Source of the DNA: Pseudoalteromonas sp. SMS1
GTDB taxonomy: Bacteria > Pseudomonadota > Gammaproteobacteria > Enterobacterales > Alteromonadaceae
NCBI RefSeq assembly: GCF_021530565.1
Contig: NZ_JAKGBI010000004.1
Span: forward strand, 248,001-312,000
Reading direction: 5' to 3'
Length of the DNA stretch: 64,000 bases
In this document: piece after piece, positions 8,601 to 17,812 of the stretch
Layout: the number at the start of each line of letters is the position of its first letter
Numbering within the stretch: position 1 is the stretch's first letter
Position numbers and translations under genes: made by a program
The notes under the pieces: generated by a model
Databases searched by the model: none
The model's input: only the letters and a program-made list of their open reading frames with translations
What the model was told of the DNA's origin: nothing

Positions 8601-10022
8601 ATGGCTGAGTTTTTTAACCAAATCAGTGGCCTGTTGTGGGGACATATTCTTATATACCTATTAATAGCAGCCGGTGTTTTCTTTACAATCCGACTGGGGT
8701 TTATTCAGTTTGCCCAGTTCCCTCATATGATCAAAGTCATGGCGAATAGCCGCAACGGTGCAGGAGAAGGCATCTCGTCATTCCAGGCATTTTGTACGTC
8801 GCTCGCGGCCCGTGTGGGTACGGGTAACATGGCCGGTGTTGCTGTTGCTTTGTACTTAGGAGGAGCTGGTGCCATTTTTTGGATGTGGCTTATCGCACTC
8901 ATTGGTATGGCTACTAGCTTTGCAGAGAGTGCTCTTGCACAGCTATACAAAGTAAAAGATGAAGAAGGTAACTACCGTGGTGGCCCAGCCTATTACATGC
9001 AATATGGTCTGAACAAACGCTGGATGGGTGTGCTCTTCTCATTGTGTTTGATCCTTGCGTTTGGTCTGGTGTTTAACGCTGTACAGTCAAATTCCATTGC
9101 TGCAGCATTTGAAGTGGCATTTGATGTACCTAAATATGTTATGGGCATAATTCTAGTGATTGGTTCGGCCATTATCATTTTCGGTGGTCTAAAAACAATC
9201 GCCCGTTTCGCAGAGCTTGTTGTTCCATTTATGGCGCTGGCCTACCTACTCGTAGCGCTTTATGTATGCTTTAGCAATTTCGAGCAACTGCCAGCGGTGT
9301 TTAAGCAAATTATCAATAGCGCGTTTGGCTTGGAGCAAGCGGCTGGTGGCGCGGTTGGTTTCGCGGTGATGCAGGCCATGATCCAAGGTATTAAACGCGG
9401 CCTATTCTCTAATGAAGCCGGTATGGGTAGTGCCGCAAATGCAGCAGCAAGTGCCACACCAAATCCTAATCACCCAGCTTCGCAAGGTTATGTACAAATG
9501 TTGGGCGTGTTTGTCGATACCATTGTTATTTGTAGTGCAACCGCAGCACTGGTTCTACTTTCAAACCAGTTAGTGCCGGACTCAGGTGTCACAGGGATAG
9601 CTCTGACACAAAAAGCCCTTGTTGAACATGTAGGTGACTGGGGCGCGGTATTTATCGCAATTGCGATTTTCTTTTTTGCGTTCACATCTATTGTTGCTAA
9701 CTACAGCTACGCTGAAACAAACCTAATTTTCTTACAAGAAAACAAAATGGCCATGATGATTTTCCGTGTCTGTGTACTGGGTATGGTTATGTTTGGTGCG
9801 GTTGGTGAGTTAGGCCTTATTTGGACGCTTGCGGATATTTCGATGGGCCTCATGGCGATTGTCAACGTTGCGGCACTGTTTATGCTTTCAGGGATCGTAA
9901 TTTGGCTAGCAAAAGATTACCGTGCGCAGTTAAAGCAAGGTAAAACACCAAAGTTTGATCCAAGTAGTCGACCAGAAATCGCCAAAACTCTACCCGCAGG
10001 GATCTGGCACAAAAAGCAATAA
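8601..10022 (+). CDS. Sodium:alanine/glycine symporter, AGCS family
   Basis: A 473-residue inner-membrane transporter of the AGCS (AlsT/DagA) family. Signature segments include SSFQAFCTSLAARVGTGNMAG, GGPAYYMQYGL and RGLFSNEAGMGSAANAAA, with about ten hydrophobic helices. It takes up alanine or glycine with Na+. Family length and end point match. An AAGGATATCCG leader supplies the ribosome site for ATG 8601. The gene is monocistronic, closed by a strong terminator at 10036. Confidence 0.92.
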   Translation: MAEFFNQISGLLWGHILIYLLIAAGVFFTIRLGFIQFAQFPHMIKVMANSRNGAGEGISSFQAFCTSLAARVGTGNMAGVAVALYLGGAGAIFWMWLIALIGMATSFAESALAQLYKVKDEEGNYRGGPAYYMQYGLNKRWMGVLFSLCLILAFGLVFNAVQSNSIAAAFEVAFDVPKYVMGIILVIGSAIIIFGGLKTIARFAELVVPFMALAYLLVALYVCFSNFEQLPAVFKQIINSAFGLEQAAGGAVGFAVMQAMIQGIKRGLFSNEAGMGSAANAAASATPNPNHPASQGYVQMLGVFVDTIVICSATAALVLLSNQLVPDSGVTGIALTQKALVEHVGDWGAVFIAIAIFFFAFTSIVANYSYAETNLIFLQENKMAMMIFRVCVLGMVMFGAVGELGLIWTLADISMGLMAIVNVAALFMLSGIVIWLAKDYRAQLKQGKTPKFDPSSRPEIAKTLPAGIWHKKQ

Positions 10023-10035
10023 TACGCTTATATTC

Positions 10036-10060
10036 AGCGGCAGTTGATCTGCCGCTTTTT
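10036..10060 (+). terminator. Rho-independent terminator of the symporter
   Basis: AGCGGCAG (10036-10043), loop TTGAT, CTGCCGCT (10049-10056), then a T run. Perfect 8-bp GC-rich stem. Confidence 0.9.
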
Positions 10061-10158
10061 GCTTTTTAGCCTTTTCTTTAAGCCCTAAAACCGCTTTCAA
10101 ATTCACTTATTAATCAAGGCTAAGCGCAGGCAGCAACGTTCAATAGAACACAACAATT

Positions 10159-10171
10159 GTTATAGTATAAC
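10159..10171. promoter_or_regulatory. Zur box
   Basis: GTTATAGTATAAC is a 13-bp palindrome flanked on the right by ATTTC, close to the enterobacterial Zur operator core GTTATAATATAAC. It lies ~58 bp upstream of a COG0523 GTPase, a classic member of the zinc-starvation regulon. Confidence 0.75.
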
Positions 10172-10228
10172 ATTTCAAATATAATCCATTTAAATCGTCA
10201 CATCGCTTTGATTAATCTGGAGCAAGCA

Positions 10229-11227
10229 ATGCAAAGTACACGCGCCGCGATTTCGGCTATTCCAACCAATATTGTCACAGGCTTTTTAGGTGTTGGCAAA
10301 ACCTCAGCCATCAAGCACTTACTGTCTAAAAAGCCTGCTGATGAGCGCTGGGCTATTTTAGTGAATGAATTTGGTGAAATAGGCATAGACGGCAACCTAC
10401 TGAGCGGGCAAACGCAAGACTCAGTGTATATTCGTGAAGTACCTGGCGGATGCATGTGCTGCGCATCCGGACTGCCAATGCAAATAGCGTTAAACCAGCT
10501 ACTCAATGAAGCCAAACCGCATCGATTGCTTATTGAGCCAACCGGCTTGGGACATCCATTAGAAGTCTTACAACTCCTTTCTAATGACTACTATCAAAAG
10601 CTATTGAACTTAGAACAAGTTGTTACCCTCGTTGATGCTCGAAATATAGAAGACAGTCGATACACCGCACATGCTACCTTTGTCCAACAAATTGCCATTT
10701 CAGATGTCGTCATTGGCAATAAAGAAGACCTGTATCAAGCGCACCACAAAGATGCCCTCAAGCACTTTTTAAGTGAGCAAGGGTTCGAAAACAAACAGTT
10801 ACATTTTTGCCAGCATGGGCAGCTCAACACGCAGTGGTTAATTGGTCCCACACAAGCACACATAAAGCCACCGTGTCATCACCATCACCACGAAGCTAAC
10901 CCCGCCAGAGATATCAATGCAGAGCCAATTCCGCAAACGGGCTTTTTATCGGCCCAAAACCAAGGTGAGGGCTTTGTCAGTGTGGGTTGGCGCTTCTCAG
11001 CAGAGAAAATTTTCGATAGACACAAACTACGCCAATTGATCACGAGCATTGAGGCGGAACGTATTAAAGCGGTGTTTATCACGGCACAAGGCATTTTTGG
11101 CTACAACAAAACCCTGGATGGCGTAACTGAAATTGAGCTCGACGAGTGTATGGAAAGCCGTATAGAGATCATTGCTCAGACGGAAGACGCACAATGGCAA
11201 GATAAGCTGCTGAGCTGTTTGAGTTAA
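10229..11227 (+). CDS. COG0523 (CobW/ZigA/YeiR-type) GTP-dependent zinc metallochaperone
   Basis: A 332-residue G3E GTPase. Walker A GFLGVGKT is at residues 18-25, the metal-binding GGCMCC motif at 73-78, an EPTG segment follows, and a His-rich patch (HHHHHE) precedes the C-terminal CobW domain. This family hydrolyses GTP to deliver zinc to client proteins when zinc is scarce. The Zur box at 10159-10171 makes zinc-starvation induction likely. ATG 10229 was chosen because CTGGAG lies 6-7 bases upstream; the frame also opens at a TTG at 10208. The closest named relatives are YeiR/ZigA, but the exact client is unknown. Confidence 0.88.
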   Translation: MQSTRAAISAIPTNIVTGFLGVGKTSAIKHLLSKKPADERWAILVNEFGEIGIDGNLLSGQTQDSVYIREVPGGCMCCASGLPMQIALNQLLNEAKPHRLLIEPTGLGHPLEVLQLLSNDYYQKLLNLEQVVTLVDARNIEDSRYTAHATFVQQIAISDVVIGNKEDLYQAHHKDALKHFLSEQGFENKQLHFCQHGQLNTQWLIGPTQAHIKPPCHHHHHEANPARDINAEPIPQTGFLSAQNQGEGFVSVGWRFSAEKIFDRHKLRQLITSIEAERIKAVFITAQGIFGYNKTLDGVTEIELDECMESRIEIIAQTEDAQWQDKLLSCLS

Positions 11228-11240
11228 ATTTTTAATCCAT

Positions 11241-11260
11241 GGTTGCGACGCTTCGCAACC
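11241..11260 (+). terminator. Hairpin after the GTPase gene
   Basis: GGTTGCGA (11241-11248), loop CGCT, TCGCAACC (11253-11260). Only a short T-rich tail (GATTTAATG) follows, so it is a weak terminator. Confidence 0.5.
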
Positions 11261-11348
11261 GATTTAATGAGGAGGAAAAGCAACGCGATACCAATCTCAA
11301 CTGCTGTAAATCAGCGTTTTAACATGTGAAAACAAGAAAGATTATAAA

Positions 11349-13805
11349 ATGAAAACAAACACATCATTACTCATTGCACTGCTCGCACCACTTGCGTTCA
11401 TCGCATCCGCGCATGCAACTGCAATCAAACAAACGAAAGGCGACTTCGAAGACAAGTTTCGCCAGCTCGATGAAGTACTGCCAACCCCCAATGTTTACCG
11501 CAATGCAGCAGGCGAACCTGGCCAGCAGTACTGGCAACAAAAGGTGGATTACAAAATCAAGGTCTCGCTTGATGAAGAAAAGCGCCGCTTAACCGGTCAT
11601 GAAAAAATCACCTATCACAATAACTCACCATACAAGCTCAAATACCTTTGGGTTCAGCTAGATCAAAACATTTTTAAGAATGACTCTATCGCAAATACTG
11701 CCAATAACTTTGGTGGTGTTGGACGCAGAGGACCTTTCACGCAAGCCGGTGATGACAATAAGCCTGCGAAAATTAGCCTAGGAGAACTCAGACGCCAACA
11801 GTTTATGGCCGACAATGAACTGGGCTATGAGATCAGTGCAGTGACTGACAGCCGAGGCAAAAAACTCAGCTTTACAGTTGTCGGGACCCAAATGCGCATT
11901 GATTTGCCTAAAGCGTTAAAGTCTGGCGATTCGGTTAAGTTTGCCATTGATTTTGCATTTAACATTGTAGAAGAAGATGCAGTTTCTGCTCGCTCTGGAT
12001 ATGAACACTTTCCAGACGATGCACGTCCTGGTGGCAATGATATCTTTTTATTGGCGCAGTGGTTTCCAAGACTACACGCTTACACAGATTACGAAGCATG
12101 GACCAATAAAGAGTTTTTAGGTCGTGGCGAGTTCACACTCGAGTTCGGTGACTATGAAGTTGAAATTGAAGTACCAGCCGACCACATCGTCAGTGCAACC
12201 GGTGTACTTACCAACCCGAAAGATGTACTTACGCGCACGCAGCGCGCACGACTAGAAGACGCAAAAACAGCAAAACGTCCTGTTTTTATCGTGACCGAAG
12301 CGGAAGCACTTGAAAACGAAAAAGCAGGCTCGAATAAACGAAAGACCTGGAAATTCAAAGCAGATAATGTGCGCGATTTTGCATGGGCTTCTTCTCGTAA
12401 ATTTATGTGGGATGCCCGAGGCTATCAGCAAGGTGGCGAAGAGATGCCACAGGTTATGGCCATGTCTTTCTATCCTAAAGAAGGCGGCGACCTTTGGAAA
12501 AAATACTCCACTGAATCAGTTATCCATACCATGGAAGTGTACTCACGCTTCTCATTTGACTACCCCTATCCAACAGCTCAGTCAGTAAATGGCCCGGTGG
12601 GCGGCATGGAATATCCGATGATCACCTTTAACGGCCCACGTACTGAATTGCAAGATGACGGCACACGCACTTATTCACAAGCTGAAAAACGCTTCTTAAT
12701 TGGCGTGGTGATCCACGAAATTGGCCATATTTACTTTCCAATGATCGTCAACTCTGACGAACGTCAATGGACTTGGATGGACGAAGGCCTTAACAGCTTC
12801 TTAGATGGTGTTGCTGGACGTGAATGGGATCCAAATATTCCTTGGGGTGTAGAACCTAGAGACATTGTAGGCTACATGAAATCAGAGAACCAAGTGCCAA
12901 TTATGACGCAGTCAGACAGCGTTTTACGCTTGGGGCCTAATGCCTATACCAAACCTGCTGCGGCGCTCAATATTTTACGCGAAGTGATTTTAGGGCGCGA
13001 GCTGTTTGACTTTGCATTTAAAGAGTTCTCAGAACGTTGGCGATTTAAGCGCCCTACGCCGTCTGACTTTTTCCGCACGATGGAAGAAGCGTCGGGGGTT
13101 GACCTAGACTGGTTCTGGCGTGGCTGGTTTTACTCCACTGATCATGTCGATATCTCACTCGATAAGGTCTATCAAATGCGCTTGGATACGCATAACCCAG
13201 ATATTGACTTTGCACGCGAGCGCAAGTTTGAACAAGACAAACCAGGCTCTTTATTCGTTGAACGGAATAAAGCAGAAGGTAAAAAGCTGTGGATTGATCT
13301 AAACCCAGACATTCGTGACTTTTACGACGACAACGACCGCTTTACGGTAACAAACAAAGAGCGCAACAAATACAAAGAGTTCCTTGACGCATTAAAACCG
13401 TGGGAACGTGAAACACTGACACGCGCCTTAGAAGAGGACAAAAACTACTATGTGCTTGAGTTCTCAAACATCGGCGGCCTAGTGATGCCTATTCTGCTTG
13501 AGCTCACTTTCGAAGATGGTACAACAGAGGATCAATATATTCCTGCTGAAATTTGGCGCAGAAGTCCAAAGCACGTACGTAAATTAATTGTCACTGACAA
13601 AAATAAAGTACTCACACAGGTTGTTGTTGACCCAGGTTGGGAGACAGCCGATGTGAATATTGAAAACAATCACTATCCTCGTCGTATCATTCCGTCTCGT
13701 GTGGAAGCTTATAAAAAGGCTAAAAGCAAAGACAAAGTGAAGCGCGATATCATGCAAGATATTAAAACTGAACTAAAAGTTGATGACGCAAAAGAGGATA
13801 AATAA
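11349..13805 (+). CDS. Secreted M1-family zinc metallopeptidase
   Basis: An 818-residue gluzincin peptidase. A signal peptide (hydrophobic to about residue 24, ending ASAHATA) indicates export. GGMEYP is the M1 exopeptidase motif, and the zinc site HEIGH (456-460) with Glu479 gives the HEXXH-x18-E arrangement. The C-terminal half is charged and ends in a Lys/Asp-rich tail. It should trim N-terminal residues from peptides in the periplasm. The ATG has an AAGAAAG leader of modest strength. Its stop overlaps the start of the next gene by one base, indicating translational coupling. Confidence 0.88.
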   Translation: MKTNTSLLIALLAPLAFIASAHATAIKQTKGDFEDKFRQLDEVLPTPNVYRNAAGEPGQQYWQQKVDYKIKVSLDEEKRRLTGHEKITYHNNSPYKLKYLWVQLDQNIFKNDSIANTANNFGGVGRRGPFTQAGDDNKPAKISLGELRRQQFMADNELGYEISAVTDSRGKKLSFTVVGTQMRIDLPKALKSGDSVKFAIDFAFNIVEEDAVSARSGYEHFPDDARPGGNDIFLLAQWFPRLHAYTDYEAWTNKEFLGRGEFTLEFGDYEVEIEVPADHIVSATGVLTNPKDVLTRTQRARLEDAKTAKRPVFIVTEAEALENEKAGSNKRKTWKFKADNVRDFAWASSRKFMWDARGYQQGGEEMPQVMAMSFYPKEGGDLWKKYSTESVIHTMEVYSRFSFDYPYPTAQSVNGPVGGMEYPMITFNGPRTELQDDGTRTYSQAEKRFLIGVVIHEIGHIYFPMIVNSDERQWTWMDEGLNSFLDGVAGREWDPNIPWGVEPRDIVGYMKSENQVPIMTQSDSVLRLGPNAYTKPAAALNILREVILGRELFDFAFKEFSERWRFKRPTPSDFFRTMEEASGVDLDWFWRGWFYSTDHVDISLDKVYQMRLDTHNPDIDFARERKFEQDKPGSLFVERNKAEGKKLWIDLNPDIRDFYDDNDRFTVTNKERNKYKEFLDALKPWERETLTRALEEDKNYYVLEFSNIGGLVMPILLELTFEDGTTEDQYIPAEIWRRSPKHVRKLIVTDKNKVLTQVVVDPGWETADVNIENNHYPRRIIPSRVEAYKKAKSKDKVKRDIMQDIKTELKVDDAKEDK

Positions 13806-14302
13806 TGGCTCGATATGTCTATTTTTTGATTGTCAGTCTCATTTTGACTGCGAGCACACATGCTCTGGCACACCAGCAAAAGGCATCTGAAACAACGGCT
13901 TTGTTTAATAAAAACACCGGGCAGTTGGAGTTGATGCATCGCTTTTATCTACATGATACTGAGCATGCTGTGCAGTCATTATTTGACAAAAAAGCGGATA
14001 TTCTCAACGCCAAAAAAACACAGCAGCAATTTGCAGACTATGTGGCGACGCATTTTCAGTTGAGAACATTGGACGACAAGCCCATTACACTCACAGATGT
14101 TGGCTTTGAAGTTGAAGGCAAGTTTTTTTGGGTATATCAAGAAACCACCCTCGCTGATACTGTAAAGGGCATTAAAATGTTTAATGGAGCACTGAGAGAT
14201 CTTTGGCCAACTCAGGTCAATATGGTGAATGTTGAGGGTAAAGGTAAAGTGCAAACTTTGTATTTTAGTCACAACAAAACGTGGCTCGAAACGCGTTTTT
14301 AA
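13805..14302 (+). CDS. DUF6702 family secreted protein, coupled to M1 peptidase
   Basis: A 165-residue protein with a signal peptide (hydrophobic to HALAHQ). The mature part (HRFYLHDTEHAVQSLF, a LNAKKTQQQFADYV helix, then VYQET and FNGALRDLWPTQVNMVNVE strands) fits the DUF6702 family. The function is unknown. The ATG overlaps the M1 peptidase stop (TAATG), so the two are probably made together; a role as an accessory to the peptidase is inference. A terminator follows. Confidence 0.7.
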   Translation: MARYVYFLIVSLILTASTHALAHQQKASETTALFNKNTGQLELMHRFYLHDTEHAVQSLFDKKADILNAKKTQQQFADYVATHFQLRTLDDKPITLTDVGFEVEGKFFWVYQETTLADTVKGIKMFNGALRDLWPTQVNMVNVEGKGKVQTLYFSHNKTWLETRF

Positions 14303-14320
14303 ACCCTCTGTCTATTTCAA

Positions 14321-14349
14321 GGAGCGACCTTAACAGGTTGCTCCTTTTT
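14321..14349 (+). terminator. Terminator of the M1-DUF6702 operon
   Basis: GGAGCGACCT (14321-14330), loop TAAC, AGGTTGCTCC (14335-14344), then TTTTT. There is one G-T wobble in the stem. Confidence 0.85.
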
Positions 14350-14351
14350 CA

Positions 14352-15737
14352 TTATCTCACAAAGATATAGGTGGTTTGTTCAACCGCAATACCCGCTACA
14401 TTGCCCGCTTTATACACCCCTCCAGCATACGCATAGATATTATGGTAATTCAGCATCGAGTAATCAGTGCCTGTACTACTACAGCCCGATGTTTCATGCC
14501 AGTAAAGTCTGAACTGGTGCTCTCCTGTCATGCCATGATTTCGGCCCAGTGTATCTTGCAAAGGAATACAACTTGCGTTGTTCAATACTGCGATATCCGC
14601 AATCGCAAATACACCCACATCACGCATGGTCACCATGAGTTCTTGACTGTTATTTTTATAGTGCACCCACTGAGGGTCGCTTAAGTGATAATTATCATCG
14701 AACGAAGTGATGTTTTGTGTCGCGGTGAATAACACCTCAAAATCATGAATGTGATTATACGCTTTACCTGGCACATAACGGATCCCCATCAGGGTCCAAC
14801 CGCCCCCTTCCATTTCCATATCACAGTAAGTGGTAAATTCAGACATGCCGCCAATGCCATCCGGATCGAGCGTGTAATAGCCTGATTGTGCGGCAGGATC
14901 TTTGTCCAAAATCGCTTTACAGCTAGTATTTCCAATCGCTGGGTGGACGTTTTTATTTGCACGAATAGTCGCGGTATCCCCGCCGATTGATGTGATGTCT
15001 TGCGCAAATAAGTGACCATTAATATCAAGCACGTTAATTACTTCGTGTACGTGCGTCAGCTCTGCATCACGGGACTGCTCTTCTTGTAAAAATAGCTCGT
15101 GGCTTTCGAACTGCACAGGGAGCTCATCGACTTTAATTTGGTTGAGTTTATAGGCCTCGCCTGAGTCCAGATTACCTGATTTACTCGGGGCATACACTGC
15201 TAAATAAGCAACTGTTTGCGCGACGCGTGTATTAGCTGTCGTCTGTAATTCTTGGTATTGAATTTTGGCATTAAACCCAATCTGGTTCACTCTACTGGCA
15301 CGCGCCACATAGGCAAAACCCCCATTGTCAGACTGTGGGCTTAAGAACAAATAAGGTACTTGGTCATACTGCTGCGTAAAGTTAAACGTTTGACTGGCAG
15401 TACTTAAGTCCACTGTGCCCACTTCCCAAATAGAACCGTCTTGCATGGTATGCGTACCCGCACTGAGTGTAAGGGTTGAAATGGTTTCGTCTGAATGTGC
15501 CCCATCAAGGTATTCCCACTCTTTAAAGCTGATGGTAAACGTTCCATCTAGGTTGCTTTGTAACGCCACCGCGCCTGGCTCTTGGTCTTGGTTACTTGCA
15601 ATACCTGAGATCACGACTTCGTTCGCTGTGGCGTTTACCAGTGCGCCATTGTTGCCCGTCGTATTTTCGACCAATACAACCGCGCTTGCAGAGCAAGCGG
15701 CCAATACTGATACGGTCAGTAAAGTGTGTTTAAGCAT
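14352..15737 (-). CDS. Secreted H-type-lectin-like and fibrinogen-like domain protein
   Basis: A 461-residue secreted protein. After a signal peptide, residues ~110-175 (GTVDLSTASQTFNFTQ...IGFNAKIQYQ) resemble an H-type lectin domain. The C-terminal third opens with SCKAILDKDPAAQSGYYTLD and carries YCDMEMEGGGWTLMG, the entry signature of fibrinogen-like (FReD) domains, which are best known from animal lectins. Binding of glycans or acetylated groups is inference. It shares the C-terminal module with the gene at 44108 in this window. The start is an ATG; the AAGGAAACG leader gives a good ribosome site. Confidence 0.75.
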   Translation of the reverse strand: MLKHTLLTVSVLAACSASAVVLVENTTGNNGALVNATANEVVISGIASNQDQEPGAVALQSNLDGTFTISFKEWEYLDGAHSDETISTLTLSAGTHTMQDGSIWEVGTVDLSTASQTFNFTQQYDQVPYLFLSPQSDNGGFAYVARASRVNQIGFNAKIQYQELQTTANTRVAQTVAYLAVYAPSKSGNLDSGEAYKLNQIKVDELPVQFESHELFLQEEQSRDAELTHVHEVINVLDINGHLFAQDITSIGGDTATIRANKNVHPAIGNTSCKAILDKDPAAQSGYYTLDPDGIGGMSEFTTYCDMEMEGGGWTLMGIRYVPGKAYNHIHDFEVLFTATQNITSFDDNYHLSDPQWVHYKNNSQELMVTMRDVGVFAIADIAVLNNASCIPLQDTLGRNHGMTGEHQFRLYWHETSGCSSTGTDYSMLNYHNIYAYAGGVYKAGNVAGIAVEQTTYIFVR

Positions 15738-16069
15738 AAGCGTTTCCTTTTTGCCATTGGGTATTTGGCAGCATCGTTGCTACCTTCTGATGCAGAGGCT
15801 AACAAACTCGATGGTGTGGAGATAGGCTGAAACTAGTAAATAATTAAATTTTTCATGATGTTAGGAATAAATTACTACCCCAATAGGACTAAAAATGTGC
15901 AAGCGGTTAACGTTTGCAAAGTCAAGCACATCTATTTTCATACAAATTTAACAGGCCACATTTGCCTAATTTATGCCAAAAAACACAGCGCACCTCACTC
16001 AATTTTGGCTATATGATGAATTAATGTCCAAACAAACCAATTAGTTATTGCCTTTTAAAATAAAATCAT
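15738..16069. other. Intergenic region before tRNA-Pro
   Basis: About 330 bp without a supportable gene. It holds the upstream region of the fibrinogen-domain gene on the minus strand and leads into the tRNA promoter. A GGCTATATGATG stretch near 16008 resembles one near 17312. Confidence 0.5.
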
Positions 16070-16075
16070 TATAGT
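16048..16075 (+). promoter_or_regulatory. Sigma70 promoter of tRNA-Pro
   Basis: A -35-like TTGCCT (16048-16053), a 16-bp spacer and a -10 TATAGT (16070-16075), placing transcription start a few bases before the tRNA. Confidence 0.65.
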
Positions 16076-16086
16076 GACAACCAAGT

Positions 16087-16163
16087 CGGCATATAGCGCA
16101 GCTTGGTAGCGCACTGTCATGGGGTGTCAGGGGTCGCAGGTTCAAATCCTGCTATGCCGACCA
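16087..16163 (+). tRNA. tRNA-Pro(GGG)
   Basis: 77 bases including encoded CCA. The acceptor CGGCATA/TATGCCG pairs fully. The D-arm is GCGC...GCGC, the anticodon loop is ATGGGGT with anticodon GGG, and the T-arm GCAGG TTCAAAT CCTGC is intact. It is close to the E. coli proL tRNA, including the mismatch in the anticodon stem. Confidence 0.95.
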
Positions 16164-16282
16164 GCTTTTCCCCTTCTTTTCATATAGTTAGAAAAGAATT
16201 TTGAACTGTAAAATGTTCCACCTGCAAAATAACTGCAAAACCTCGGCCAAAAAACACTATAAAACTCACGCTTATTTACTTA

Positions 16283-16374
16283 CTTCAGCAAGCATTTGAG
16301 TCTCAGCAATCAACATAGAATTACCAGCAAGAACTAATGTATTTTACACAGCCCTTATATAGGTCTCTCAGAGT
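16283..16374 (+). repeat. ~92-bp direct repeat, copy 1
   Basis: About 90% identical to 17410-17502. The shared core includes AGTCTCAGCAATCAACATAG and CTTATATAGGTCTCTCAGAG. Weaker similarity extends ~45 bp further upstream of both copies. The copies flank the 236-residue gene. Confidence 0.85.
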
Positions 16375-16479
16375 TAGTATCCAAGCTCCAAGTGCCGTGG
16401 TTGTCACACAATAGTAACCACTACTATCTTGAATGCGTTTTAGATGTCAATTCTTTAACTAGAGAAGCTTTATAGATTA

Positions 16480-17190
16480 TTACTTAACTTTAAAATCAAC
16501 CAAGCAGACAGTCTTGGACTTATCTGTTTCATGATAAGTAGAAAATGAATGATAATACCTCATTTTAATATCACGACCTTCATAGGGCGTTATAAGTTGT
16601 ATAAAGTCCCCTTTAAAGCACAGTGGCATGGTGTGATCTTGCGAACGCAACCAATCAGCTTGAGTATTAATATGGAATTCACCTTTGCTAGTATTGAGCT
16701 TTAAAATCGTCCATAGCCCATCATCACCTCTTGTAGTTTTATTACCCGGCCAAGTTTCCCTCAGAACTTCTGTAGAAATAAGTTTTGCCTCAAATGTTTT
16801 TACTTTATGAAAGTTATTTATATTCTCATAATTAACATAATCACTATGTATTTCCTCATAGTGACTGCCGTAAGTTGCTATTTGATATAAAAACAAAGCG
16901 AAAACAAATCCAACACAAAAAATCTTGTGACTTAGCTCGAGAGTTTTTTGATGTTCTTTATGTTTATAAAAGATAAAAACTAATGAAGATATTAATACGA
17001 AGGCGATTAACTTAAAATTGATAACCTCACTATGTATATCTAGAGAGCTTGTCATCGCAGGAGAATAAATTGTTAAGTATTCAGTCAGTATCTCGTCTGG
17101 CTGGATTTCTGGTCTTACTAAACTTGTAAAATCGGCAGAGAAAAATAATGCTATGCCTAGCATTATTATGATTATCACTATTTCTATCAT
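16480..17190 (-). CDS. Hypothetical membrane protein, 236 residues
   Basis: I do not recognise this protein. It has an N-terminal transmembrane helix (IVIIIIMLGIALFF), two more helices near residues 60-75 and 90-110, then a soluble ~125-residue domain with WTILKLNTSKGEFHINT and a closing CLVDFKVK. It is probably an inner-membrane protein with a soluble end. It is AT-rich and framed by the ~92-bp direct repeats, which suggests it was inserted or duplicated with them. It may be part of the neighbouring cassette array, but I see no clear attC after it. Confidence 0.6.
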   Translation of the reverse strand: MIEIVIIIIMLGIALFFSADFTSLVRPEIQPDEILTEYLTIYSPAMTSSLDIHSEVINFKLIAFVLISSLVFIFYKHKEHQKTLELSHKIFCVGFVFALFLYQIATYGSHYEEIHSDYVNYENINNFHKVKTFEAKLISTEVLRETWPGNKTTRGDDGLWTILKLNTSKGEFHINTQADWLRSQDHTMPLCFKGDFIQLITPYEGRDIKMRYYHSFSTYHETDKSKTVCLVDFKVK

Positions 17191-17688
17191 TCATTGCCTC
17201 TTCTACATCCCAGGCTGTTTTTTGAGAGCGAAGTTTACCACCTTTATCCTCGACACACATTAGCTAATGTTAAATTTGAAACCCAATAAAACGACTAGCA
17301 ACCAAGAATTTAGCTATATGATGTTAATAATAAATTTTTATAAATCAATGAAAAGTGATTACACACCTAAACCGCTCAAAACACCAATAAACTCATAATT
17401 ATTTGCATACTACAACAAGCATCAGAGTCTCAGCAATCAACATAGAATTACCAGCTAGAACTAATGTATTTTTACCCAGCTCTTATATAGGTCTCTCAGA
17501 GTCTGGGGGGCTATTGGGCACAACAAACATTATTAGTTCTAAATCTAATTTGAGAGGGTAATCTTCCCATTTTTAATAGCTATCAAAAATAGAAAGCTAT
17601 GATCAACGAGCTGACGGTTGGACAAACTCGTATTTGGACAAAAATGCGTTAGATACCAATGACAGCCATATGCCAACAACTATAATTC
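17191..17688. other. Non-coding AT-rich stretch containing repeat copy 2
   Basis: No supportable gene. It contains the second ~92-bp repeat (17410-17502) and ends at the attC site at 17689. Confidence 0.5.
17410..17502 (+). repeat. ~92-bp direct repeat, copy 2
   Basis: Matches 16283-16374 at about 90%. Copy 1 follows the tRNA-Pro gene by ~120 bp; no tRNA precedes copy 2. Confidence 0.85.
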
Positions 17689-17812
17689 GTAACGCCCTGT
17701 TAAGGTGTGAGCAACGCAATACCGAAGCTCCCGCATACCACCTTAAACACAAAAACCAACGCATAGTAAAAATGCCACGCTTTGCGAATCACTCTTAAAC
17801 AGATTGTTAGGC
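17689..17812 (-). repeat. attC-like recombination site, 124 bp (after PIN-like cassette)
   Basis: Read on the minus strand it opens with GCCTAAC, an R-box matching RYYYAAC, and closes with GGGCGTTAC. Inside are ACAATCTGTTTAAGAG, GTGGCATTTTTACTATGC and CACCTTAACAGGGCG, the pattern of Vibrio-type attC sites. The PIN-like gene's stop codon lies inside the first R-box, as is usual in gene cassettes. The closing box deviates from GTTRRRY. Confidence 0.8.
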
